Of a stretch of DNA of 64,000 bases, positions 34,408-42,663 are shown one piece after another. Origin of the DNA: Sphingopyxis indica. GTDB lineage: Bacteria > Pseudomonadota > Alphaproteobacteria > Sphingomonadales > Sphingomonadaceae. Both the position numbers and the translations under genes were made by a program. The stretch spans positions 1 to 64,000 of the forward strand of contig NZ_FZPA01000006.1 in assembly GCF_900188185.1 (NCBI RefSeq), in the 5' to 3' direction. Under the pieces are notes generated by a model. The model had not been told where the DNA came from. It ran no database searches and saw only the letters and a list, made by a program, of their open reading frames with translations. Position 1 is the first letter of the stretch, and the number at the start of each line of letters is the position of its first letter.

Positions 34408-34974
34408 CTATTGGGCTGCCGGAACGTGGAGCACGCCGCAGGCGACGCGCCCGCCGCTGTTGCCGCTCGGGTCGGTCATCATGTCGTCGGGGCCGGCGTG
34501 GATGACGAAGGCGGCGCCGTCGGCGTCGAGAATGCCGTTCGCGCCGCTGAGCGGCGTGCCGACGAGCTGGATCGACGCCTGGCCGATCGTGCCATCCTCG
34601 ACGACAAGGTTCGGCAGGTCGCCGTGATGCGCGCCCCGCGGGTTGTTGCGGCCGTGCTGGGCGCCGGTCGGGTTCCAGTGACCGCCCGCGCTGGAGAAAT
34701 CGGGGGGCGTGCATTGGCCGGTGGTGTGGATGTGCATGCCATAGGTGCCGGGGGCAAAGCCGCGCGCGACGACCTCGATCTTCAGGCCGCTGCCGTCCTT
34801 GAAGATGTCGACGCGGCCGCGGTCGGCGCCGGCGGCGTCGGCGAGCTGCGCGGTCGCGTCGGGAACCGGGAGGGTGGTGACGGGCGCGCCGCCCGATTTG
34901 GCGCAGCCCGCGAGCGCGAGCGCCCCGAGCGCAGTCAATCCGAGAAAAATCTTGCGATGCGATGCGATCGTCAT
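34408..34974 (-). CDS. sodC: Cu,Zn superoxide dismutase, lipoprotein
   Basis: A 188-residue superoxide dismutase for periplasmic superoxide. The N-terminus is a lipoprotein signal ending LALAGC (Cys24 as the lipidated residue). Copper and zinc ligands are in GMHIHTTGQC, AGGHWNPTGAQHG, GAHHGDLPNLVV and FVIHAGPDD. The disulphide pair is Cys in GQC and GRVACGVLH. GGGGAGCAG upstream supports the start. It follows the MFS gene on the opposite strand by 4 bp, so it is convergent with little spacing. Confidence 0.9.
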   Translation of the reverse strand: MTIASHRKIFLGLTALGALALAGCAKSGGAPVTTLPVPDATAQLADAAGADRGRVDIFKDGSGLKIEVVARGFAPGTYGMHIHTTGQCTPPDFSSAGGHWNPTGAQHGRNNPRGAHHGDLPNLVVEDGTIGQASIQLVGTPLSGANGILDADGAAFVIHAGPDDMMTDPSGNSGGRVACGVLHVPAAQ

Positions 34975-35102
34975 GCTCTGCTCCCCATTGCCGGTTGGAC
35001 TCGCAGCGCCCGGCGAGTCCGATGCGCGCCATGATGACGCGCTTCCGGTGCAGTTCCAAGGGCTAAGTGAAACAAGGGTTTGGGGCGCGCGGCGGGAGCA
35101 TG

Positions 35103-35133
35103 AAAAAGGGGCCGCGAATCGCTTCGCGGCCCC
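35103..35133 (-). terminator. Terminator of the tonB-exbB-exbD operon
   Basis: GGGGCCGCGAA/TTCGCGGCCCC (11-bp stem, TCGC loop), followed on the minus strand by TTTTTC. It lies 26 bp past the stop of the last exbD gene. Confidence 0.88.
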
Positions 35134-35158
35134 GTTCGTCCGGTCGTCGGATCAGCGA

Positions 35159-35584
35159 TCAGAAGACGCGGGCATATTGCTCGTTGCCGACGAAGCCGAG
35201 CTTGCCGACGCCGCTGCGCTTGATCACCGCCATCACATTGTCGACGACGAAATAACGCGCGAACGGATCGGGCTGCACCTGCAGCTCGGGCTCGACCGGC
35301 ATCGCCTTGGTCTGTTCGAGATATTGCGCGAGCTGCGCAAGATCGACCGCCGAGCCATTCCAGGTGATCGTCCCGTTGGCGAGGATCATCACCTTGTTCT
35401 TTTCCGGATCGACATTGTTTTGCGAATCGGTCGGAACCGGCAGGTCGATCTTCACCGCGTGGGTCTGGACCGGGATGGTGATGATGAACATGATGAGGAG
35501 CACGAGCATGACGTCGATCAGCGGCGTCGTGTTCATTTCCATCATCGGTTCATTTTCGTCCCGATCGCCAACTGCCATGGCCAT
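35159..35584 (-). CDS. exbD: Biopolymer transport protein ExbD, second copy
   Basis: A 141-residue ExbD/TolR protein: a short cytoplasmic N-terminus, one membrane helix (MNTTPLIDVMLVLLIMFIITI), whose Asp24 is the proton-carrying residue, and a periplasmic domain. With ExbB and TonB it uses the proton gradient to energise outer-membrane receptors. The leader AAGGAATAATCCTATGG is shared with the first exbD gene. It is 35 bp after that gene and is the last gene before a terminator. Confidence 0.93.
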   Translation of the reverse strand: MAMAVGDRDENEPMMEMNTTPLIDVMLVLLIMFIITIPVQTHAVKIDLPVPTDSQNNVDPEKNKVMILANGTITWNGSAVDLAQLAQYLEQTKAMPVEPELQVQPDPFARYFVVDNVMAVIKRSGVGKLGFVGNEQYARVF

Positions 35585-35619
35585 AGGATTATTCCTTCAT
35601 AACTGAGCGGACCGACGCC

Positions 35620-36138
35620 TTAGAGGCGGCCCAGCGTGCCCGACCCAGGCGCGGGTTCGGAAATGAACCCGATCTTCTGGAAACCGGCATATTGCATCGT
35701 ATAGATGACCCCGCCGATGCACTGGTACGGCGTGTTGATGTCGCCGCGGATATGCACTTCGGGGAAATTCTCTTCGGTAATATTCTGCGGGCCGCCGATA
35801 TCCTCGAGCAGCTTTTCCAGCTTGTTCTGGCCCATTTCGAGCAGCTGGCGCGAATCGACCGGCGTCTGGCCCCAGAAAACCTCGCATGCGGTGCTTTCGG
35901 GGTTGGGTTCGCCGTCGCCGTCCGTGTCCGCCGAGCGCACCGAGATGTTGACATTCTCGGGCTTGGTGGTCGTCGGTTCGAAAACCACGTCGGGCAGCTT
36001 GAGGTTCACCGTCTCCAACACCACCGGAACCGTGATGAGGAAGATGATGAGCAACACCAGCATAATATCCACGAGCGGCGTCGTGTTGATGTCGGACATC
36101 GGGGCATCTTCGCCCTTGTTGCCTGCACTCATCGCCAT
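35620..36138 (-). CDS. exbD: Biopolymer transport protein ExbD, first copy
   Basis: A 172-residue ExbD/TolR protein longer than its neighbour. It has MSDINTTPLVDIMLVLLIIFLITV as the membrane helix with the essential Asp. In the periplasmic part residues 71-82 read DTDGDGEPNPES, a calcium-loop-like insert, and two Cys residues (ACEVF, YQCIGG) could form a disulphide. It is part of the tonB-exbB-exbD-exbD order, which is known in Xanthomonas and sphingomonads, where the second ExbD serves only certain receptors. The start is set by CAGGA and the same leader as the second copy. Confidence 0.92.
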   Translation of the reverse strand: MAMSAGNKGEDAPMSDINTTPLVDIMLVLLIIFLITVPVVLETVNLKLPDVVFEPTTTKPENVNISVRSADTDGDGEPNPESTACEVFWGQTPVDSRQLLEMGQNKLEKLLEDIGGPQNITEENFPEVHIRGDINTPYQCIGGVIYTMQYAGFQKIGFISEPAPGSGTLGRL

Positions 36139-36254
36139 AGGATTAGCATCCTGTCACAAAATTTCTGTCATGGCCCGTGAAGGGCGCACCGCGCCCGCCA
36201 CGTCCGCGGACCCCGCGCCGGCCGGTTGCCCGAACGGCGCGGAGACCCGGAAAA

Positions 36255-37061
36255 TCAGGCCTTCTTCGGCGCCGCGGCCGGAGCAGCGGCCTTTGCCGGC
36301 GCAACGCTCGGCTTCACCTGGCCGCCCGACATGATCGAGCCGAGAACGTCGTTCGAGAAGGTCGACAGACGGCGGGCGATCGCCTTGTTGCGGCTCTGCA
36401 GCCAGTTGAACGCGAGCACCGCGGGAACCGCGACGATCAGACCGATCGCGGTCATGATGAGCGCTTCACCGACCGGACCGGCGACGGTGTCGATCGAGGC
36501 CTGGCCCGACGCGCCGATCTTCACGAGGGCGCGCAGAATACCGATAACGGTACCGAACAGACCGACGAACGGCGCGGTCGAACCCACCGTCGCGAGGAAG
36601 GCGAGGCCCGAGTTCAGCTTCGAGTTGATGTGGTTCTGCGACCGCTCGAGCGTGCCGTGCATCCAGTCGTGCGCTTCGACCGGGTCGGTCAGCTTGTTAT
36701 GCTCTTCGGCGGCGCGCAGGCCGTCTTCGACCACCTGGCGATAGGCGCTGTTCTTTTCGAGCTTCGCGGCGCCGTCGGCGAGCGTCGGAGCGCGCCAGAA
36801 ATTGACGTCGACGGCCTTGCCCTGGTTGATCACCTTATTCTGCTCGAACAGCTTGGTGAACAGGATGTAGAGCGTGCCGACGAACATGATCAGCAGCACC
36901 AGGAAGGTCACCTGCGACACGATCCCGCCCTCGCACAGCGCCGGAACGAGACCATAGGGGTTCTCGCCTTCGCTCTTCACGCACATCGAAGCGGGCATGA
37001 GGGTCATGCCGACATCATGGCCACCCGCCGCAGCAGCGGCATTTGCGATCAGATTAAACAT
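36255..37061 (-). CDS. exbB: TonB-system proton channel subunit ExbB (MotA/TolQ/ExbB family)
   Basis: A 268-residue membrane protein with three helices: one near residues 45-68 (SQVTFLVLLIMFVGTLYILF) and two near 160-225 (SGLAFLATVGSTAPFVGLFGTVIGILRALV, EALIMTAIGLIVAVPAVLAFNW). The large cytoplasmic loop lies between helices 1 and 2. The C-terminus is an Ala/Pro/Lys-rich tail of about 25 residues. It assembles the proton channel with ExbD. Transcribed after tonB and before the two exbD genes. Confidence 0.93.
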   Translation of the reverse strand: MFNLIANAAAAAGGHDVGMTLMPASMCVKSEGENPYGLVPALCEGGIVSQVTFLVLLIMFVGTLYILFTKLFEQNKVINQGKAVDVNFWRAPTLADGAAKLEKNSAYRQVVEDGLRAAEEHNKLTDPVEAHDWMHGTLERSQNHINSKLNSGLAFLATVGSTAPFVGLFGTVIGILRALVKIGASGQASIDTVAGPVGEALIMTAIGLIVAVPAVLAFNWLQSRNKAIARRLSTFSNDVLGSIMSGGQVKPSVAPAKAAAPAAAPKKA

Positions 37062-37134
37062 ATTGGAAATTCCCTCTCAAAATAATCGTAAGATCAAAAA
37101 CCGTGAAAATGGAAAATCGTAACCGTCGGGCGGA

Positions 37135-37785
37135 TCACTTCGGGATCTGCCAGCGGATGCGATTGCTGTAGCTTCCCGTCGTGGGGTTGCCCGCCTTGTC
37201 CTTCGCCGGGTTGAACCGGGCGCGGCGCGAGATCAGCTTGCACGTCTCGGCATCGAGGTCGGCATGCCCGCTCGACGAGGTGATGTCGCACGAGGTCACG
37301 CGGCCATCGGTGCCGATGGTGACGCGGAAACCGGTCGTGCCTTCACGCTCTTCGCGCATCGCGCGCGCCGGATAGTCGTCGTTGGTCGCCCAGCGGCCCG
37401 GATTGCCCTTCGGCGACGCGGCGGCGCTGTTGTCGACGACCGGCGCCGGGGGCGCAGGCGGAACATAGATCGGCGGCGGCGGCGCGGGGGGCGCCTTCGG
37501 AACCGACTGGACCGTGTTCGTGGTCACCGGCGGCGGGATCGGCGACGGAGGCGTCACGACCGGCGGCGGCGGCGGCAGCTTATTGTCCGGCGGCGGCGGC
37601 GGCGGCGGCTCCTCCGGCGGCGGCGGCTCTTCGACGTCCACCACGTCCAATTTTTCGGCGATCTTCTTGACGATGCTGATATTCAACCCATTTACCAGGC
37701 CGTAGCCCAGCAATGCGGTAAACAGACCGACCAAGACAATCGCCACTACCCTGTTTTTAGGGTCGACATTATCACCATAAGCCAT
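37135..37785 (-). CDS. tonB: Energy transducer TonB
   Basis: A 216-residue TonB: N-terminal membrane anchor (VVAIVLVGLFTALLGYGLVNGL), a long Pro-rich spacer (EEPPPPEEPPPPP...), and a C-terminal TonB domain of about 85 residues (WATNDDYPARAMREEREGTTGFRVTIGTDGRVTSCDITSSSGHADLDAETCKLISRRARFNPAKD). Two Cys residues in the C-terminal domain are probably a disulphide. It is first in an operon with exbB and two exbD genes. The 267-bp upstream region has no clear Fur box that I can see. Confidence 0.93.
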   Translation of the reverse strand: MAYGDNVDPKNRVVAIVLVGLFTALLGYGLVNGLNISIVKKIAEKLDVVDVEEPPPPEEPPPPPPPDNKLPPPPPVVTPPSPIPPPVTTNTVQSVPKAPPAPPPPIYVPPAPPAPVVDNSAAASPKGNPGRWATNDDYPARAMREEREGTTGFRVTIGTDGRVTSCDITSSSGHADLDAETCKLISRRARFNPAKDKAGNPTTGSYSNRIRWQIPK

Positions 37786-38052
37786 TCAGGGACGACGCTC
37801 CTTGCTAGATCATCCTGACACCAAATCCATGCCGACGGGTTCGGTTGCGCACATGCCCGGATGATTTCCGATGCGTTCCGCGAGACCCGGCGGTTAGCTT
37901 CCGGCTGTTATGTTCTTCCGGGCGCTTCGCCGGACGTCCTATCGCGGTGGCGACAAGTTCGCAAACCCTTTATCGGCGGTTAATGTGCGGTGCCCCATGA
38001 TGGGGCTGATCCGCCCCAACGAGCCCAGACCGCGACAGAAAGTATATTGCCG

Positions 38053-38940
38053 ATGCGCTTCCCTCTCGCCGCCGCCGCCCTTGGCCTTAGCCTTCTAAGC
38101 ATTGGAATCCCGCCCGTTTTCGCGATGCAGGATGACGATGCCGCCGCGACCGGGGCGCAAAGTCCCTATAGCTATTCGGACCTCGCCGACCTGGCCGTCG
38201 CGGCTCCGATCGTCATCCGGGCGCAGATAAAAGACAGCGCCGGGGTCGAGTCCGAACGCGCCCCCGGCCTCGCCGCAGGGCACAGCCGCTTCTATGTCGA
38301 AGCCGATATTGTCAGCCTGATTCGCGGCTCGGCGCCGCTGGCAAAACGCATATCCTATCTCGTCGACCTGCCGCTCGACGCGCGCGGCAAACCGGCGAAG
38401 CTCAGGAAGAAGCAGCCCGTCCTGATCTTTGCCCAGCCTGTCGCGGCCGGCGGCAGCGGTTCGGCGAGCACCAGCAGCATCCGCCTTGTCGCGCCCGACG
38501 CACAGCTCGCGTGGGACGCCGCGACCGAGGCGCAGCTTCGGGCGATCCTGACCGAATTGGTGAAGCCCGGCGCGCCGCCCAGGATCACGGGCATCGCCAA
38601 CGGCTTCCATGTCCCCGGCACCCTGCCGGGCGAAGGCGAAACGCAGCTGTTCCTCGACACCGCGAACGGCGATCCGGTTTCCTTGACGATCACGACGCGC
38701 GCCGACGGGTCGCGGCGCTGGTCGGCCGCCTTTGGCGAAATCGTCGAGGGCGCCGGGATTCCGAAGCGCAACACGCTTGCCTGGTATCGCCTCGCCTGCG
38801 GGCTGCCCAGGACGCTGCCGCTGTCGAAGCTCGCCGGCACCCCGGCCGCCGATCGCCAGAAGGCGGCATCGGATTATGCCGCGGTGCTCGGCGCGCTCGG
38901 CGAATGCGGGCGCACGCGCACGCCGCCGCCGGGCGCCTGA
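38053..38940 (+). CDS. Secreted hypothetical protein, 295 residues
   Basis: The product has a signal peptide (MRFPLAAAALGLSLLSIGIPPVFA) and no domain I can name. The mature part contains SYSDLADLAVAAPIVIRAQIKDS, a possible beta-strand region (RFYVEADIVSLIRGSAPLAKRISYLVDLPLDARGKPAKLRKKQPVLIFAQPV), and a C-terminal part with KRNTLAWYRLACGLPRTLP and two Cys residues. It is probably periplasmic. It precedes hom by 137 bp with no evident functional link. Confidence 0.72.
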   Translation: MRFPLAAAALGLSLLSIGIPPVFAMQDDDAAATGAQSPYSYSDLADLAVAAPIVIRAQIKDSAGVESERAPGLAAGHSRFYVEADIVSLIRGSAPLAKRISYLVDLPLDARGKPAKLRKKQPVLIFAQPVAAGGSGSASTSSIRLVAPDAQLAWDAATEAQLRAILTELVKPGAPPRITGIANGFHVPGTLPGEGETQLFLDTANGDPVSLTITTRADGSRRWSAAFGEIVEGAGIPKRNTLAWYRLACGLPRTLPLSKLAGTPAADRQKAASDYAAVLGALGECGRTRTPPPGA

Positions 38941-39077
38941 TCGCCGCGGCCCGCCCGCCGGCTTTCGGCAGGCAAAGGATAAATAGCCCGCCCTCCCCTT
39001 GTATCGGCGCGAAAAGGCGATAGGGGCGCTCGCATCCGGGCCTCGCCCCTTTTTGCCAGCTTCGACGGAGTGCCGCC

Positions 39078-40409
39078 ATGTCGCCCCATCCCGCCCCCAG
39101 TGCCGCCCGCGCCCCGCTTCGCGTCGCGCTCGCCGGAATCGGCGTCGTCGGCGGCGGCGTCGTCCGCCTGCTCGAAGCGAACCGCGACCTGATCGCGCGC
39201 CGCGCGGGCCGCCCGATCGAGATCGTCGCCATTTCGGCGCGCGACCGGCAGAAGGATCGCGGCATCGACCTTTCCGCCTATCGCTGGGAAGACGATATGG
39301 GCGCGCTGGTCGCGGCGGACGACGTCGATGTCGTCGTCGAGATGGTCGGCGGCGCCGACGGTCCCGCGCTGACGCTGGCGCGCCAGGCGCTCGGCGCGGG
39401 CAAGGCGCTCGTCACCGCGAACAAGGCGATGATCGCGCACCACGGCCTCGACCTCGCGCGCATTGCCGAACAGGCCGACACCCCGCTCAAATATGAAGCG
39501 GCGGTCGCGGGGGGCATTCCCGTCATCAAGGCGATCCGCGAAGGCGCGTCGGCAAACCAGATCGCGCGCGTCTATGGAATCCTCAACGGCACCTGCAATT
39601 ATATCCTGACCTTGATGGAACGCGACGGCGCCAATTTCGCCGACGCGCTCGCCGCAGCGCAGGCCGAAGGCTTTGCCGAGGCCGATCCGAGCTTCGACGT
39701 CGACGGGATCGACGCCGCGCACAAGCTGTCGATCCTTGCCGCGCTCTGCTTTGGCGCGCGGCTCGACATCGACGCGGTTGCGGCGGCGGGCATCCGGAAC
39801 GTGATCGCTGCGGACATCCGCGAGGCCGAGGCGCTGGGACACCGGGTGCGACTGATCGGCATGGCCGAGCGCGACGACGGAGCGAACGGCGGCGGCCTCT
39901 ATCAGAATGTCCAGCCGTGCCTCGTTCCCGCCGACCATCCGCTCGCCTATGTCCCCGGCGCGCTCAATGCCGTCGTCGCCGAGGGCAATTTCGTCGGCCG
40001 CCTGTTTTTCGAGGGCGCCGGCGCGGGGGCGGGACCGACGGCTTCGGCGATCGTCGCGGACATCATCGACATTGCGCGCGACGAATATGGCCCGGCCTTC
40101 GCGATGCCGGTCGACGCACTCGACGAGGCGCCGGCGGCGGACGCGGGCGCGCGCGTCGGCAAACATTATATCCGCCTGATCGTCGAGGACCGCATCGGCG
40201 TGCTCGCCGAAATCACCGCCGCGATGCGCGATGCGGGCGTGTCGATCGAAAGCTTCATCCAGCGCGGCGACGAGGAGGGCGGCGGCGTCGTGATCGCGCT
40301 CGTCACCCACGAAGCGCCCGCGCGCGCGATCGACGCCGCACTCGCCCCGCTGCGCGCCTCGGCGCATCTGGTCGGCGAGCCCATGCACATGCCGATCCTG
40401 GCGCTTTAA
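39078..40409 (+). CDS. hom: Homoserine dehydrogenase
   Basis: A 443-residue NAD(P)-dependent enzyme reducing aspartate semialdehyde to homoserine, in threonine, methionine and isoleucine synthesis. The N-terminal Rossmann motif is VALAGIGVVGGGVVRLL, followed by VTANKAMIAHHG and the catalytic segment KYEAAVAGGIPVIKAIREG...GILNGTCNYILT. The FDVDGIDAAHKLSILA substrate motif is present. The C-terminal ACT domain (KHYIRLIVEDRIGVLAEITAAM...) suggests feedback control by threonine. GGAG 7 nt before the ATG supports the start. Confidence 0.95.
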   Translation: MSPHPAPSAARAPLRVALAGIGVVGGGVVRLLEANRDLIARRAGRPIEIVAISARDRQKDRGIDLSAYRWEDDMGALVAADDVDVVVEMVGGADGPALTLARQALGAGKALVTANKAMIAHHGLDLARIAEQADTPLKYEAAVAGGIPVIKAIREGASANQIARVYGILNGTCNYILTLMERDGANFADALAAAQAEGFAEADPSFDVDGIDAAHKLSILAALCFGARLDIDAVAAAGIRNVIAADIREAEALGHRVRLIGMAERDDGANGGGLYQNVQPCLVPADHPLAYVPGALNAVVAEGNFVGRLFFEGAGAGAGPTASAIVADIIDIARDEYGPAFAMPVDALDEAPAADAGARVGKHYIRLIVEDRIGVLAEITAAMRDAGVSIESFIQRGDEEGGGVVIALVTHEAPARAIDAALAPLRASAHLVGEPMHMPILAL

Positions 40410-40440
40410 GGGCATGACTGTCTTTGGCTGAACAGGCTTG

Positions 40441-40525
40441 TGTGCTCCCGCGAAGGCGGGAGCCCATCTCCCCGGCGCTTCCTTTTGAACCGACCGGAGA
40501 TGGGTCCCCGCCTTCGCGGGGACAC
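40441..40525. repeat. Composite hairpin repeat (CCCGCGAAGGCGGGAG type), copy 2
   Basis: Left arm 40441-40471 and right arm 40496-40525 match those of copy 1 at 12155-12242 and pair with each other; each arm is also a local hairpin. Located between convergent hom and a hypothetical gene. Confidence 0.85.
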
Positions 40526-40557
40526 TCGGTCTTTTCAATCATAAGGACAATCAGGAT

Positions 40558-41028
40558 CTATGGCGTTCCCGCGCCTTCTCCCTCCTCCGCCGTGGCGTCC
40601 GCGCCGGGCGCGGTGCGTTCCTTCGCCAGTTCGTAGAGCGGATTATATTCGGGGCCGGGCGGATAGCCCTTGCCGATCGAGATCCAGTTGTAGGGCAGCC
40701 GGTCGAGGCTCATCGCCTTTGCCTCGGCGCGCGGCAGCGGAGCGTCGGCCTTCTGTCCGACACCGGCGATCGCGCGCTGTTCGGGGGTCAGGCGATAGCG
40801 TTCGGTGTCGTTGCCGCACACGGTGATCGAGCCGTCGTCGGCGGGTTTGCAGCGCTCGATCGGATCGACGAGTTCGCGCGTCCGGGCGATCGCCTCGTCG
40901 GCGTCGCGCACGGGTTCGTCGGAGGGCTGCGCCGCGGCGCCGGGCAGCGTCACGCCGCCGACGCACAGGAGCGTCACCAGTGCCCCGAATCGGACGAAGC
41001 CTTCTCGACAAGCGGCGCGGGCGACCAT
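40558..41028 (-). CDS. Exported hypothetical protein, about 156 residues
   Basis: A small secreted protein of unknown function. The N-terminal hydrophobic stretch (FGALVTLLCVGGVTLPGAAA) is a signal peptide. The mature part has ELVDPIERCKPADDGSITVCGNDTERYRL with two Cys, and ends YNPLYELAKERTAPGADATAEEGEG, which is acidic and low-complexity. In-frame starts at 41058, 41040 and 41028 are all possible, and none has a good Shine-Dalgarno sequence. It is divergent from glpX; only about 50 bp separate them. Confidence 0.65.
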   Translation of the reverse strand: MVARAACREGFVRFGALVTLLCVGGVTLPGAAAQPSDEPVRDADEAIARTRELVDPIERCKPADDGSITVCGNDTERYRLTPEQRAIAGVGQKADAPLPRAEAKAMSLDRLPYNWISIGKGYPPGPEYNPLYELAKERTAPGADATAEEGEGAGTP

Positions 41029-41078
41029 ATGGCGCACCATGCCGGCCGGGCGGCACAAGTAAAGAGTGGAGAGCGGAA

Positions 41079-42050
41079 ATGACGAAGAGCGGCAGCAATC
41101 TCGATCGCGTGCTCGTGCTGGAAATGGTCCGCGTCACCGAAGCCGCGGCGATCGCCGCCGCCAAGCTGATCGGCCGCGGCGACGAAAAGGCCGCCGACGC
41201 CGCGGCGGTCGAAGCGATGCGCGCCGCGTTCAACGACCTTTATATGGACGGCACCGTCGTGATCGGCGAAGGCGAGCGCGACGAGGCGCCGATGCTCTAT
41301 ATCGGCGAAAAGGTCGGCGGCGCGCCGGGCAAGGGGCCGAAGATCGACATCGCGCTCGACCCGCTCGAGGGCACGACGATCACCGCGAAGGCCGGCCCCA
41401 ACGCGCTGGCGGTGCTCGCGATCGCCGAGGAAGGCTGCCTGCTCAACGCCCCCGACGTCTATATGGACAAGCTCGCGGTCGGCCCGGGCTATTCGCCCGA
41501 CATCGTGACCTTCGACAAGAGCGTGCGCGAGAATGTCGAGGCGGTCGCGCGCGAAAAGGGCTGCGCGGCGCACGACATCATCGTCTGCGTGCTCGACCGC
41601 CCGCGCCACGAGGGCATTATCGCCGAGCTGCGCGACATCGGCTGCGGCGTCGCGCTGATCCCCGACGGCGACGTCGCGGGCGTGATCGCGACGACCAACC
41701 CCGAGACCAATATCGACATCTATATGGGATCGGGCGGCGCCCCGGAGGGCGTGCTCGCCGCCGCGGCGCTGCGCTGCGTCGGCGGCCAGTTCAAGGGCCG
41801 CCTGCTCTTCCGCAACGACGACGAGCGGCTGCGCGCGAAGAAATGGGGCATCGAGGATCTCGACCGCGTCTATGACCTTCAGGATCTGGCCAAGGGCGAC
41901 GTGATCTTCGCCGCGACCGGCGTCACCGACGGATCGCTGCTGCGCGGGGTCAAGCATCGCCGCGGCGGCGTGCTGACCACCGAAAGCGTCGTGATGCGCG
42001 CTTCATCGGGCACCGTGCGCTGGGTGAAGGGCGAGCACCGCATCGGCTGA
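41079..42050 (+). CDS. glpX: Class II fructose-1,6-bisphosphatase
   Basis: A 323-residue GlpX-type phosphatase acting in gluconeogenesis (fructose 1,6-bisphosphate to fructose 6-phosphate). Metal and substrate motifs are visible: VVIGEGERDEAPMLYIGEKVG, IALDPLEGTTITAKAGPNALAVLA, NLDRVLVLEMVRVTEAAAIAAA at the N-terminus, and DGSLLRGV near the end. The start is chosen at ATG 41079 with GGAGAG upstream; the longer frame from 40980 overlaps the divergent hypothetical gene. It follows hom, an order I recall as common in sphingomonads. Confidence 0.93.
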   Translation: MTKSGSNLDRVLVLEMVRVTEAAAIAAAKLIGRGDEKAADAAAVEAMRAAFNDLYMDGTVVIGEGERDEAPMLYIGEKVGGAPGKGPKIDIALDPLEGTTITAKAGPNALAVLAIAEEGCLLNAPDVYMDKLAVGPGYSPDIVTFDKSVRENVEAVAREKGCAAHDIIVCVLDRPRHEGIIAELRDIGCGVALIPDGDVAGVIATTNPETNIDIYMGSGGAPEGVLAAAALRCVGGQFKGRLLFRNDDERLRAKKWGIEDLDRVYDLQDLAKGDVIFAATGVTDGSLLRGVKHRRGGVLTTESVVMRASSGTVRWVKGEHRIG

Positions 42051-42082
42051 CGGCCTTCGGGCGGGACGGGACATTCGAATTT

Positions 42083-42568
42083 TCAGAAAATCCCCGCCGC
42101 CAGTCCCTCGGCGAGCGCCGCGCCCAGGTCGCGCGCTTCGGCGAGGCGGGCGGGCGGAATCGTCTTCGGCGCGAGGATCGCTTCGGGGGTCTGGGCATCG
42201 GTGTTCACGATCATCGGGTCGGCGACGCGCTTTAGCCGCCAGCCGGTCGCGATCCGGTCGAGCTGGCGCTGCGCATTCTCGCCGTCGCTGCCCGCGCAGA
42301 TGATCGTCGCATAGGCGCGCCCTTCGAGGCGGCCGAGGCAGGGGTAGTAGCAGCGGTCGAACATCTCTTTCATCGCGCCCGACAGCGCGGCGAGATTTTC
42401 GGGGCCGATGAACAGATAGCCCGCCGCGGCGAACAAATCCTCCGGATGCACCTCCGCCGCCGGGATCGACACGGCCGCATCGCCCGCCCCCTTTGCCGCC
42501 GCCGCGGCGAGCGCGCGGCTGCCGCCGGTCCGGCTGTGCCAAATGATAAGCAGCTTGCTTTTCGCCAT
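42083..42568 (-). CDS. Flavodoxin-like NADPH-dependent oxidoreductase
   Basis: A 161-residue protein with the flavodoxin-type FMN-binding loop IIWHSRTGGSRALAAAAAKGA near the N-terminus, the strand YLFIGPENLAALSGAMKEMFDRCYYPC, and YATIICAGSDGENAQRQLDRIATGW. It belongs to the NAD(P)H-dependent FMN reductase/flavodoxin-like superfamily; substrate unknown. ATG 42568 with GGGGA upstream is preferred over the far upstream start in the long frame. It is divergent from the alkylsulfatase gene and convergent with glpX. Confidence 0.82.
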   Translation of the reverse strand: MAKSKLLIIWHSRTGGSRALAAAAAKGAGDAAVSIPAAEVHPEDLFAAAGYLFIGPENLAALSGAMKEMFDRCYYPCLGRLEGRAYATIICAGSDGENAQRQLDRIATGWRLKRVADPMIVNTDAQTPEAILAPKTIPPARLAEARDLGAALAEGLAAGIF

Positions 42569-42663
42569 CGCCAAATCCCCTATCGTGCCGGCGCAGCGCG
42601 GCGCGGCCCCGGCTTGCCAAGCCGGGGCGCGGGACGCAAGCTGGCCGAACCGGGGAGGATGCG

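Noticed and set aside
37786..38052. Fur box or riboswitch upstream of tonB
   Set aside because: I could not find a convincing 19-bp Fur-type palindrome or a known riboswitch pattern in these 267 bp.
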